From Okapia johnstoni (Eukaryota > Chordata > Mammalia > Artiodactyla > Giraffidae): a stretch of 64,000 bases of DNA. The position numbers and the translations under genes are program-made. The DNA lies in contig CM044305.1 in assembly GCA_024291935.2 (NCBI GenBank), positions 93,116,397-93,180,396 on the forward strand, in the 5' to 3' direction. Shown here piece by piece: positions 33,831 through 44,502 of this stretch. The notes under the pieces are model-generated. The model did not search any database. It was given only the letters and a program-made list of their open reading frames with translations, and was not told the DNA's origin. Each line of letters begins with the position of its first letter. Within the stretch, counting starts at the first letter, position 1.

Positions 33831-35025
33831 TTATAAGCACCTTACTACAAAAAGTTTCTTCTAGCTGAGAGATTATCCTCTGAGTTTGATCATTTCAGAG
33901 AATATTTCTGAGCAGGTAATATTATCCAATGCCTTTAAACTGCTGGCTTCCCACTCCCAAACAACCCCCCACCCCGCATATACACGCAAAAATAACATAC
34001 ATTTTCTATAACAAGGGGCATTTCTTGCTGGTACTAAGAGGATTGGTTTTATTTTCTGCTTCCTTGGGTTAATGTAAACATTATCTACATGCCCATCACC
34101 TCTAGAATAGCCTGAGGCATTCCCTCACTTGAAAAGAATGATTCTCATTCTCACAAGTCCTTTTGCGTCAGAACCTTGAGCTGCGTTCTCCATTATTTTG
34201 TTTTGCAACCAGGCAGGCTCCTTTTAACCATTTCTAAAGGGAGAAACCCTAAACAACATTTACAAAAATACATGGCATTAAAACAGCAAGTCAAACAGTA
34301 AATGGTGTCTTATTAGGACATTTAGAGACAAAGCAACTGGTGGTTTGCCTGGATTTGGCATCTCTTAAAAGTTGCTTTGATACTGTGTAGCAGGGCTCTG
34401 GTAATATGCAGGATTGGGAATTACAATGCGTCAGAGTCAGGTGATAAGCCCAGGTCACCTGAAATATCCCTCCTTGGTTGTGACATGATTTGTTGCTTCA
34501 GCACCTCTCTGATATTAAACGTGGAGGAGTGGATTCAAGTTTGTGCTTCAGGGGACATACATGTTTATTTCCTGTAAAAGAGAGCACACTAGGCCACCTG
34601 CTGAATGCAGAGAAAAGGATGAAAATTGACAAAATCCATACAGATCTTCGTGGCTAGATATGGAAGCAGAGTGATTCTAGTAAACAATAAGTATTATTTA
34701 ATAACACCTGGGTAGTCCTAAGAGTCCCCAACAGGAAAGAATAAGCAACTGCAGAGCATTTCCCATAGCCCCCTCCTTCTGTCATGGAAACGTCAATAAA
34801 ACTCCTCCACCTCCCACCCACTAGTGCCAGATCAGTAAGCATTTAGCCAAGCATGCTGGGAGACACAGAACAACTGAAGGAAAGGAGTATCTGAGTGTCT
34901 TGGATTTGCCTGCCATTCTGCTCTGTTCCTCTACCATCTCATTGCTAGACGTAGGCATTAGACGTGACAATCAACTACATTTGAACTGAGCAGAAGAAAT
35001 ATTCAAGGCATAGGCTTTAGAAGAA
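33831..35025. promoter_or_regulatory. BRS3 upstream region, no CpG island
   Basis: Non-repetitive AT-rich sequence leading to the BRS3 start codon. CpG dinucleotides are rare and there is no convincing TATA box at a defined distance, so no transcription start can be assigned. The lack of a CpG island fits a tissue-restricted gene. The promoter and 5' UTR of BRS3 must lie here or in an upstream exon that I cannot see. Confidence 0.4.
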
Positions 35026-35459
35026 ATGTCTCAAAGGCAGCCTCAGTCACCTAATCAGACTTTAATTTCAACCACAAATGACACAGAATTATTGAGCTCC
35101 GTCGTCCCTAATGATTCCACAAATAAAAGAAGGACCGGAGAGAACTCTCCAGGAATAGAAGCATTGTGTGCCATCTATATCACTTATGCCGTGATCATTT
35201 CAGTGGGCATCCTTGGAAATGCTATTCTCATCAAAGTCTTTTTCAAGACCAAATCCATGCAAACAGTTCCCAATATTTTCATCACCAGCCTGGCTTTTGG
35301 AGATCTTTTACTTCTGCTAACTTGTGTGCCAGTCGATGCAACCCACTACCTGGCAGAGGGATGGCTGTTCGGAAGAATTGGATGTAAGGTGCTCTCTTTC
35401 ATCCGGCTCACTTCTGTTGGTGTATCAGTGTTCACGTTAACAATTCTCAGTGCTGACAG
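35026..35459 (+). CDS. BRS3: BRS3 coding exon 1 (N-terminus to TM3)
   Basis: Encodes residues 1-144 plus two bases of Arg145: the glycosylated N-terminus, TM1-TM3 and the first two residues of DRY. The donor is CTGACAG/GTGGGT at 35460. If the intron is retained, the frame stays open for 37 more codons to a stop ending at 35571. Confidence 0.96.
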
Positions 35460-38400
35460 GTGGGTTTCTTTTCTCAGTTCTATTTGCCAGGATGTGAAAT
35501 TAGACAAAAAGAAAGGAAAGCTTGTATGTAGCATTCACTGGCTACTCTGCTGCTTTTCTCACACTCTGTAACCTGAATGTAAGATTGGAAAATCAGGAGG
35601 CATTTTAAATAAAAGTTGATATGAGAATGTTAAAATTTTTATATTAGCATCAGAGGAGAGATTGAAACTGTGTGCTTCAGGGATCGTTTATTTTCTTTGA
35701 ACTGTAATTGTTTGTTTGAAAGAATACCGAACGGTCTCCCCCCTCCCCTCAGTTTATTAAGGCAAATTGTTCCAGGTGAAAAAAAAAAACAATTTATGCT
35801 TTATACATTAGTGCAGCCTAGTGGTGCAATATTGTCAACATTAAAACATCAGCATAGGTGTGAAATTGACCTCATATACATTACTGTCTACCGGAAGAAT
35901 GGTAAAAAAGATACGTGCATCTAATTTACTTGAAATGAATCAAATTAATTAATGGTGGAAAAACGGTGAGGCTTTTGGCTTCCTGGTAACTCCGTATAAT
36001 GTCGTGACTTAATTGCATTTGTTTTTTTCCATAGGCGTTCAATGACATTCTTGTTTTCAGATACATAAATTAATCCCGGTTGACTTTCAGAGCTGTATGA
36101 ATGGAGTGTGTGAGAACCTTTGGCAGTCAGGGTGTTTGGACTCTGTTAGGATATTTTCAGCCTAAGTACTGTGTTTTTCTGTGTGCCTATTGTAGAATAA
36201 TAACTATGAAAGTATAAAAAAACTGAGGCTCCAAATGTTTAAAATGATGCTCTAAAAAGCCTGCAAGAAGCCGGTAAGTAATCAATGTCTGGCAGTACCA
36301 GAAGGAAAAGCTTCTTCAGATTCCAGGATCTGAGAGGAAGAAAAGCTTTCCTTGTGTCTTTTATGGAATTTTTCTTTGACTGTTTTTATATTCTGTTTGA
36401 GGACAGATTTACTTAAAGGCTATATAGATTTTGAGGTAGATTTGTCGGAATAAGGAGGCATCTTTGCATGGGTATAGTGTTTTTCGATTTCACCCTTGCC
36501 CTGAAACTACCTATAGATTGGCTTGGGCAAGAAATTAGCATTTAAACAGGGAAGAAATTAACCCTCTCCTCTTTTCTGCATAAACTCATAGAATTCTTTT
36601 CTAGTAAGGTTGATGACTGCTCACTCATGAAGAAAGGAGAATTAGATTTAATGTCACTTACTTAAAAATAAAGTCTTTTAGAACACTTAATACACAGGTA
36701 ATGAATTACTCTCTTTAACACAAGAAATCATGCCAAAAAATATTTATTTGCCCTAAATAGAGGATCTCCAAGAAAATCATAAAAATTGCATATCTGGAAT
36801 ACCTCAACAGTGAAGAAAAGGAAAAAGTGATTAGCATAAATAAAAATTCCTGGGGTGTATTATGTGTATTTGAAATCCTAGCCAATTTCAGCTGGTTAAT
36901 GTTGACTTGGTTACATACATATGGATAGGAGGTATAACTGGATGATCACTAAGGTCACTTCTAATTTTTAGATTCTGTCATTTTGATATTGATTTTGCCT
37001 TTTGCTGTGATTATGTGTTTCTAGGTACAAGGCAGTTGTGAAGCCCCTGGAGCGTCAGCCCCCCAATGCCATCCTGAAGACCTGTGCCAAAGCTGGCTGC
37101 ATCTGGATAATGTCTATGATCATTGCTCTACCAGAGGCTATATTTTCAAATGTATATACTTTTCAAGATCCTGACACAAATGTAACATTTAAAGCGTGTG
37201 TCTCTTACCCTGTTTCTGAGAGGCTCCTGCAAGAGATACATTCTCTGCTGTGCTTCTTAGTATTCTACATTATTCCACTTTCGATTATCTCTGTCTATTA
37301 CTCTTTGATTGCTAGAACTCTTTACAAAAGCACCTTGAACATACCTATTGAGGAACAAAGCCATGCCCGCAAGCAGGTATGTATTCATAGACTCGTGCAT
37401 GTATTTAGAAGGGAAATGCCTCCTTTTGCACCTTTGGACAATAAATACAATAGCAGTATCATATTTTTGCTAACATCATGGGCTCTGGAGTCTGTCAGAC
37501 CCAGGATTTAATTCCATACCAGCTGAACAATCTTGAGCAAGCGACTTAACCTCTCTGAGCCTCACTTTCCTCATGTATAAAATGAAAATGAGGACTGGAT
37601 GATATATATGAAATGCTTAACATAGTTCCTGCTGCTGCTGCTAAGTCGCTTCAGTCATATCCGACTGTTTGACCCCATAGACGGCAGCCCACCAGGCTCC
37701 TCCGTCCATGGGATTTTCCAGGCAAGAGTACTGGAGTGGGGTGCCATTGCCTTCTCCAAACATAGTTCCTACTGCATAGTAAGTGTTCAGTAAATGGTAG
37801 GACTGTTATTATTAGAAAAGGGGCAGCTGAAGTTTGGGGTAAGTCAAAAATCAGCCCATAGAACAATGAGAAACATCACACAAGGTGAGACTATAATGTG
37901 AAGCATCTTTTGTTTTAGAAAGTATAACAGAATGATAGAAAAACGCAGGATGGTAGAACTGGCAAGAAGCCATAACATTATTCAATGCAAACCACTTATA
38001 CACAGATGAGCAGACTGGGCAGGGGGGTGTCTCGAGGGACCCAGCGCCAGTGGCAAGAGAACACGGTGACTCAGAGTAGCTCGATTAAGACCATTGCAAG
38101 ACCCAGGTGTGCTCTCCTCTCATAAATATGAATGGAATAAAAAGAATATTCGCAAAACATTGTTCCACTTAATTAAAAAAAAAAACCCAACAGGATTTCT
38201 ATCTTTATTGGGTAGGAGATGATTCTATTTACCTCTTGACCAGTACATGGAGAGCTCAGTGCTTTTTTAAGCTAGTCCTTTCAATTGGTTCAACAGTGGT
38301 GCTCAGGAGGCTGAAGTTGTATTTTATTTATTTATTCACTATTTTATAAAGTTGCATTTTCATGCCCACGTGAACAGTTTTCTTTGCTCTGTGACTACAG

Positions 38401-39432
38401 GCAATGTCTTCACTTCATTTGGGTCATTTCTCTTATTAAGAGGTGTAGGTAGGATTATTTTCATACATGAAGGATGGTGCATCAGTTTTTATTTCTCTAT
38501 GTGGGTAGAATTCCTATACATTAAAGATAGTTGTAGGTACAAGTTTGTCAACTTTCACAATCCCCAGAAGACTGTTCAAACTTAGCCTCTGCTGATGCAG
38601 TTCAAACAGTTTTGTACAGCATTTCTTTCTTTTTTATTTTATTTTTATTTTTTTGCATTTATTTCTTAATAAAATTAAATCTTCAGTGGTTCCACAACAC
38701 TCCTTGAGATAGTTAGAGACACCCTAGAGTATCTCAAAACCAGGGATAGGAGTCTGAATTAGAGCTAATCAGAGACCAACATCACAGGTTACTATGTCAA
38801 TTCACTTGCTGTATCCTATAGCCACAGGCTGCCAACCCACACTTGCATGTGCAAAGAGACACCAGCCTGTTAGCTACACATTTCTCAGTTAATCTAGAAA
38901 ATGGCTTTTTAAAATCTCTGCCAGCTCACTGTTTTCTTTTCTAGGGTGTTCGTGAGTTTTGTTTGTTTTGTGGATGGGTTCTTGGTTGCTGTTGCTGTCA
39001 TTTTTCTTCTCTCTATAGATCGAATCCCGGAAGCGAATTGCCAAAACAGTTCTGGTGCTGGTGGCTCTCTTTGCTCTCTGCTGGTTGCCGAATCATCTTC
39101 TGTATCTCTACCACTCATTCACTTCTCAAACCTATATGGACTCCTCTGCCATTCACTTATTTATCACTATCATCTCTCGGATTCTGGCTTTCAGCAATTC
39201 TTGTGTAAACCCCTTTGCTCTTTACTGGCTGAGCAATACCTTCCAGCAGCATTTTAAAGCTCAGTTATTCTGTTGCAAGGCAGGGGTGCCTGACCCTCCT
39301 GCTGCTAATACCCCTCTTGACAACCTAGCAGTGATGGGAAGGGTCCCCGGTGCTCCAAGCACTCAGATGTCTGAAATTAGTGTGTCCCTATTCACTGGCT
39401 GCAGTGTGAAGAAGGAAGATGACAGAGTCTAG
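35026..39432 (+). CDS. BRS3: Bombesin receptor subtype-3 (three coding exons, intact)
   Basis: Orphan class A G-protein-coupled receptor of the bombesin family. The family couples to Gq/phospholipase C at the plasma membrane, and BRS3 is linked to energy balance. Exons join as 35026-35459, 37025-37376 and 39019-39432, giving 399 codons plus TAG, the same length as the human receptor as I recall it. Visible marks: N-glycosylation sequons at N10, N18, N29 and N197; TM1 GILGN 61-65; TM2 Asp93; C120 and C203 for the extracellular disulfide; DRY 144-146 at the end of TM3; W172 in TM4; P230 in TM5; CWLP 283-286 in TM6; NPFALY 326-331 in TM7; C347-C348 as a palmitoylation pair. The introns are phase 2 and phase 0 with GT-AG ends. 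The ATG has a purine at -3. No frameshift or missing motif. The gene sits on the same strand as HTATSF1, as in human Xq26.3. Confidence 0.97.
35460..37024 (+). other. BRS3: BRS3 intron 1
   Basis: GT-AG intron of about 1.57 kb, phase 2. AT-rich, with no young ruminant repeat recognised. Confidence 0.85.
37025..37376 (+). CDS. BRS3: BRS3 coding exon 2 (DRY to intracellular loop 3)
   Basis: 352 bases with acceptor TTTCTAG/GTACAAG and donor CAAGCAG/GTATGT. It encodes the Tyr of DRY, TM4, extracellular loop 2 with the disulfide cysteine, TM5 and the start of loop 3 (SHARKQ). Confidence 0.96.
37377..39018 (+). other. BRS3: BRS3 intron 2 with a MIR split by a Bov-A SINE
   Basis: Contains a plus-strand MIR (37460-37627 continuing at 37770-37820) interrupted by a minus-strand BovA at 37629-37757. 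The flanks AACATAGTTCCT on both sides form a target-site duplication. The remainder, including A/T-rich runs near 38620-38655, has no recognised feature. Confidence 0.85.
39019..39432 (+). CDS. BRS3: BRS3 coding exon 3 (TM6, TM7, C-tail)
   Basis: Acceptor CTCTATAG/ATCGAATCC. It encodes residues 263-399: the basic end of loop 3 (ESRKRIAK), TM6, TM7, a cysteine pair and a Ser/Thr-containing tail, then TAG at 39430-39432. Confidence 0.96.
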   Translation: MESRKRIAKTVLVLVALFALCWLPNHLLYLYHSFTSQTYMDSSAIHLFITIISRILAFSNSCVNPFALYWLSNTFQQHFKAQLFCCKAGVPDPPAANTPLDNLAVMGRVPGAPSTQMSEISVSLFTGCSVKKEDDRV

Positions 39433-40850
39433 CTTTTCAATTAAAAATGGTATTTTTTCCTCCCAGAGTGTCTATTCAACTCTGAGCCATGTGTAGGTAT
39501 ATGGTGTCAGGACTTTCAATGGTTTGTAAATTGTGGTGAAATCTTAGGAGGGAAGGATCGGACAAATCATAGTTTTCTTCAATGTACAAGCATTAATATT
39601 ACTGGGCTTTCTAAATAAAATGGAGCCCCACTAGGTATAGTGACACATTTGTCTATGTCAGAGGCCAAATAGGAGGTAAAGTGAAATACACATGGCACTT
39701 AAAAACCTAATATGTTTCCATCACATCTCTGATGCTTATAATTTCTCATATACTCTTGTGATTTACATAAAACTGTGTTTGTGTTTATTATGTGGTGTAA
39801 ATCTAGAGATTATACTTTGCATATGAAAAGGGTATCAAAGAGAGGTAAAACATCTCTTCTGCAATTTTCTTAAAAAAACGAAATCCTAAAAAATAAAATT
39901 TCACACAATTTGTTCTTGACTACCCTTTTCCATTAATCTCTATTCCATTGGAACTAAAGCTGTGCAATGGCAATGACAGCATTGAGGGATCAGTGTTAAA
40001 TAAGGATCTGGGGCTGGGTGTTTACCTTACTAGGTCAGCACTTACTGACTTAAGGTAGTTCTGGAGTTACAACTCCCATTGACTGATAATTGGGCAAAGT
40101 TATCTTTCACAGATATTGTGAAGAACCTGTCCCCTTCATAGGCAGAATCACTGGCCATGTTTAGTGTCATTTGAGGGCTCCAAAGAAGGATCCCTGTCAA
40201 AAAATCTGCGAGGTTGTCACTGTCTGAAATTCATCCTTTAAGAAAATTCACTTCTTTCTGGTAAGCAGTGCCCTCTTTCTAAAAAATGTAGAAGTACCAC
40301 GTGAAATCCCTAACACCTGGGTGTTTAGTTGTTATCAGATCATCTTTCTGCTTGACTATCTTAAACCTGATGTGTGCCTAAGTCCTCTAATAAGCGTGTG
40401 ACCTAATTAATCTCTGCCCTTGGAAATCAGATGGAAGGTTCTGATTTTCTATCCTCTGTTCCTACTTGGTAACACTATAAAATTGTAATAAATATTATTT
40501 CCAAAAACTTGTCAATAGATGTGTCCGTTTTAGATCTGTGGTTTCAGAAAATGTTTTCTTGGGGCAAATTAAAGCCTTTAACTGTCAATAGTTAAATTTG
40601 TATTTTCAAACACTTGACTTTGGGGTGTGCTTTTGATAGCTTTGAGCTTTCCTTAAATGGCTTGTGTAATTGTGAATTTTTGCTTAAAGATGTGGCTTAT
40701 AATGGGGATATAATATTAACACTAGACTTTACATTTAAGCAAAATTGGTTTACTTAAAGTAGGGGGTGTTAGAATTGTCTTAATATTGTTTTGAGTTAGA
40801 TGTTGTAACAAGTGGGGAGAAAAATATGAAATAAAGTTTTCAATGACTTT
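39433..40850 (+). other. BRS3: BRS3 3' UTR region with three poly(A) signals
   Basis: AT-rich sequence after the stop codon with AATAAA at 39614-39619, 40487-40492 and 40829-40834. The last is followed by a TGACTTTGTGTAA-type T/GT-rich stretch that could be a downstream element. Which signal is used cannot be read from the sequence alone. Confidence 0.55.
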
Positions 40851-41952
40851 GTGTAACTTTATATTCTAAAAACAGTACTTCTAACAGAGTATCACTGAGA
40901 ACCCATTTTAACTCCAAAGGGTATTTTCAAGTCCCCAAACTCCAAAATATTTTACTATTTTCCTTACTCTGGGTAAAAATTACACCTTTACTCTCCTAAG
41001 AATAACATTTTTGAAATAACTTGACAAAAGTACCAGATAATAAAAGCTAAGCAAGCTGTTTAGCAGTTGATAACACTAGAGCTCAAAGAACTTTGATTTT
41101 TTCATTCTGAGTAATCCCTAGGTAACTTAAGGATCTGATAGAAACTGATTTAATTGGGATTAAAATTCATGGTTTTGCTTTTTGTGTTGGAGGGGGTGGT
41201 CTTTAAAAAAAACAGATTATCCTTGTCAGAGCTAACCTTACAAGAAATCCACAGTTTGTTTCACACTGACTATTGTGTTCAGAAAAGTTACTATGGAATA
41301 TTTCTTTTTTTTTTTTTGGACAGGGTCCCAAATGGGGGTGGGGTTGGGGGAGGACACATAAAAAATAAATTTTGTATACTTCTCAATTTTGCTCAGGGTC
41401 TGCCCTGACCCAAGACTTAGAATAATGGACCATAATAATTTTTTCCTGCTACAGAGCAGGAAAACAAAGTCACAAACTTAGATTAAGTCTTTGTCATTGA
41501 GGTTGATAGTACCACAAAACATTGAACACTGGCATACCTACTGACAATAGCAACTTTGGGTTTAAATAATTTCTGCAATGGTAACCATCTTAAGTCAGGG
41601 ATTCATCATTTTTTTTGCCAAAAGGAGTTACTTCTGTTTCCACTAAGTCTTGGGATTACAGAAAATGGGGAGAGGAACATTTCCCAACAGAGTGTGCCTG
41701 AATGGGCCATAAAAACAAAAACCTAGGTTGGTATAACTCAGTCATTTTCCAGAAAGACTTCCTAGGCCAGGTAGGTGACTTCTCTGGCCAGGTAGTCTCT
41801 GCTTTTGTAGGTTAATGAATTTTTATACACCAAGAAGCTGGTGGCCTATTATGTCAGGAATACTGCACAGATCACTCTTCACAGAGAACAAGAGAAGGAT
41901 GAAGAGGATAGTCAGGGCGAAGCCAGCTGACTGGGTTCTGGGTTCCTGGGCC
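40851..41952. other. Intergenic, nothing recognised
   Basis: AT-rich, without identified repeats or exons. G-rich runs occur near 41330-41355. Confidence 0.4.
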
Positions 41953-42434
41953 TGTTAGGGGAAGCACACTGACTGAAACCGCCCACCCTGGCCAGGCACC
42001 ATAGTAACCATTTGCATGAGTTGTTTTACGACAGGCGGTCCTGGTAAGGAAACGGAACTAATAAGCCACCACCAACCAGAAGAGTTCCGGAAAAGTCAAA
42101 AGGAGACACCAGCTGTCCGATCACCTTCCAGAATCCTTCTCTCTGGCATCCATCTTGGCTGAACAAGGCGTGCACCACCAGGAAGGACTCTGAGTCAGAA
42201 TGATTGGCTAAAGACAACCCAGAAACTAATCCCATCACCATAAAACCCCAGACTACAAGCCATTTGACAGAGCAGTTCACCTGGGTTCCCTTACCCTACA
42301 GCGCTCCACCCGGGTGCCCTTTCCCAATAAAATCTCTTGCTTTGTCAGCACATGTGTCTCCTCGGACAATCATTTCCGAGGGTTAGACAACAGCCCAGTT
42401 TCGGGCCCTGGAAGGGATCCCCCTTCCTGCAACA
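41953..42434 (+). mobile_element. Endogenous retrovirus solo LTR (gamma-type)
   Basis: Begins TGTTAGGGG and ends CCTGCAACA, 482 bases. It has an AATAAA signal at 42326-42331 inside a CCCAATAAAATCTCTTGC context typical of R-region polyadenylation, and a possible TATA-like CATAAAACC at about 42239-42247. Flanking GGGCC and GGTCC may be a diverged target-site duplication. No gag, pol or env sequence adjoins it, so it is a solo LTR. It lies between BRS3 and HTATSF1, plus strand by its polyadenylation signal. Confidence 0.75.
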
Positions 42435-43589
42435 GGTCCAGCAGCCCCTTGTATAGCCTATCTACATTCCAGTCCTGGAGTTTCAGGAGGTACCCACCAA
42501 CTTTATAATAACAAAGGCCCCACCCCTCCCCGCTTTTGCTTGTTACCTGGACTATTTCTTGCAAAAAAATCTTGCCCAGGTGGGGTGGGGGTGGGAACAG
42601 GTTATAGAGGTACTTCCAGATTAACTCAGTTACTAGGGGTTTAATTCTAGGAATCCACCAGGAAATAAAAACAGGAACCAGGTCTCACAGGGACAATAGC
42701 ATTCTTTAAAACAATAACAACAAAACTGTGGAACCCAATGGCCAAACAGAATGCTATCATAGATACAAGCATGTTTAGCTCCCAACTCCACTCTAGTGGT
42801 GACTCAGTGACCCTCTATCACTGCCTCAGCTTCTCCTCTCACCCATACAGAACTTGGCCACAGAAGACTACTCTGACCAGGCCCCCATTTCGTACTCATC
42901 CCTCTTTCTGGGAGAGGCTTACTAGCTCAGTGAGTCAAACTCAGTCTAGAATTCAGGGCTACCCTACCAAGCCACCTCACAGGCCTCTGACTGGGTCACA
43001 AAGGAGCTAAACATAAACGTTTGGTCACCTGTCAGAAGTGCCTGTGGATACAGCAAGCGCTCAGAAAGTCACGTGCAGCAGGACCGCTTAGTATATTATC
43101 ACCTATGCTGTGAACCTATTCAGGAATGAAATGGAAGCCCAGTAACACATTGCTGAAAACAGCTGTATACTATTTTTGGATCCTAAAAGAAATATTTAGC
43201 AAAGCTTATATGAGCCTAATAAAACTCATGTTATCTATACTATAAATATGCATGCAAGTTCTATTACATGCATTTTTTTTTTTTCCTAAAAAATCAAAAA
43301 ACGACGTTAGTGGGGCAGCAAAGGTGGTGTGTACACTGGATGTTATGGCTTCAGATTTCGAGCTTGACCAAGTCTGAATCATGGAGAACAAGGGACAGGC
43401 AATGTTACCCTTCCTTTCCAGCGTCATCTCCAGCCTGAGGAAGGTACTGGGAAGATCAAGGACGGAGCAGAAGCTTGGAGAGAAAGTTGGTCCTTCCACT
43501 CACCATTCGTTCGTTCATTCATTGACTCACCACACACGCACTATACACCAGACCCTGTACTAGGAGCTCGGGCTAACCCGGCTCTCCTA
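42435..43589. other. Region upstream of HTATSF1, mostly unassigned
   Basis: No exon recognised. A poly-T run lies at 43270-43284. ATTCATTCATTGACTCACC-like motifs near 43510 suggest a decayed repeat. Confidence 0.4.
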
Positions 43590-43897
43590 GGGAAATCTTC
43601 ACGAAACAAGTGGACAGACTTGTTTCTCCCACGTGGAGGAGGGGCCGCCGGGAGAAGGAGTCGCATCTTTCTGTCGCAGGGCGACCTGTCCCGCCCGCCC
43701 CGTCCAATTCCCCCAAGGATCGGCGGCCGCTTCGACGCCTGCTCCGCCCGAGCGCCGGCCGAGTGGGAATCTCTTCCCACGCCTTTGGGCTACCCGTTAC
43801 CTCGCCTGGCCGCCCCGAGGAGGGGGGCCCTCGTCGGCGCCTATTGACGCCACTAGGGGCGTGTCGGCGCGACCCGCGACGTCGCGACGCGCCAACA

Positions 43898-43918
43898 ATG
43901 GCGACGGCGTCATCCTGA
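43898..43918 (+). other. HTATSF1: Possible short upstream ORF (6 codons)
   Basis: ATG GCG ACG GCG TCA TCC TGA lies at the likely 5' end of the HTATSF1 transcript and overlaps the YY1-like motif. It would be an upstream ORF only if transcription starts before 43898. Confidence 0.35.
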
Positions 43919-43919
43919 G

Positions 43920-44062
43920 AGGGCCTCGGTTTCCAAGTTGTTTCCAGACGTTGACGCGGGAGCCGCAGTTGCCTTAGACCCGGGCGGCGGCGGCGGCGCG
44001 CGTGCGCGCTCCGCCTCGACCCGGATCGAGCGGCGGCGGCGAGGCCCCGCGGGGCGAATCAG
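43920..44062 (+). other. HTATSF1: HTATSF1 non-coding exon 1 (5' UTR)
   Basis: The 3' end is fixed by the donor GAATCAG/GTGGGC at 44063. The 5' end is only estimated. The exon is GC-rich with GGC repeats near 43985-44000. The intron runs to the acceptor CCCCTCCAG at 44261. Confidence 0.65.
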
Positions 44063-44316
44063 GTGGGCGGTGGCGCGGCGGGGCCGGGACCTGCGACATG
44101 CGCGCGCGCGGCGGGCGGGCAGCGGGCGGAGCAGGGGGCGGTGCGGCCGGCGAGTGGCCCTGACTTCCCGGGGGCTGCTGGGGCGCCGCGGGGAGGCGGG
44201 CCGGGGGGCGGTGGGAAGCTGGCTGAGTGTGGCCAACCTCCTTTTCTCTGTTCCCCTCCAGCATCAGCTCGGCCTCTTCGATCGACCGGACCTTGCCTCT
44301 AGGCTAAGTGGGCAAC

Positions 44317-44502
44317 ATGAGCGGCAACAACTTGGATGCGAACGACGAGTTTGATGAGCAGTTGCGAATGCAAGAATTGTACGGAGACACCAAGGACGAC
44401 GACACCGAGAAAGATCCCGGTGGAGAAACCGATTCTTTCGGGCAGCAGCCGACTGACACTCCGTACGAGTGGGACCTAGACAAGAAGGCTTGGTTCCCCA
44501 AG
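44317..44502 (+). CDS. HTATSF1: HTATSF1 coding exon (residues 1-62)
   Basis: Exon from acceptor 44261 with 55 bases of 5' UTR, then ATG and 62 codons ending PYEWDLDKKAWFPK; donor CCCAAG/GTAAGA. The N-terminus is acidic with a conserved EWDLDKKAWFPK motif. Confidence 0.96.

Larger units (their letters stand above)
43590..44330. promoter_or_regulatory. HTATSF1: CpG-island promoter of HTATSF1
   Basis: Extremely GC- and CpG-rich, in sharp contrast with the AT-rich surroundings. It contains a palindromic CGACGTCG at about 43877-43884 and several GGGCGG/CCGCCC boxes. No TATA box is seen. An AACAATGGCGAC stretch (43894-43905) resembles the YY1 site found just downstream of the start of many housekeeping genes, placing the likely transcription start near 43880-43930. 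Confidence 0.85.

Noticed and set aside
43206..43499. Minus-strand 97-codon frame upstream of HTATSF1 as a divergent gene
   Set aside because: No known similarity, no start context or splice signals, and AT-rich composition unlike a divergent CpG-island exon.
43541..44354. Several 75-140 codon arginine/proline/alanine-rich frames in both strands
   Set aside because: They arise from the CpG island's GC-rich composition. The real coding start is 44317, supported by splice sites and protein similarity.
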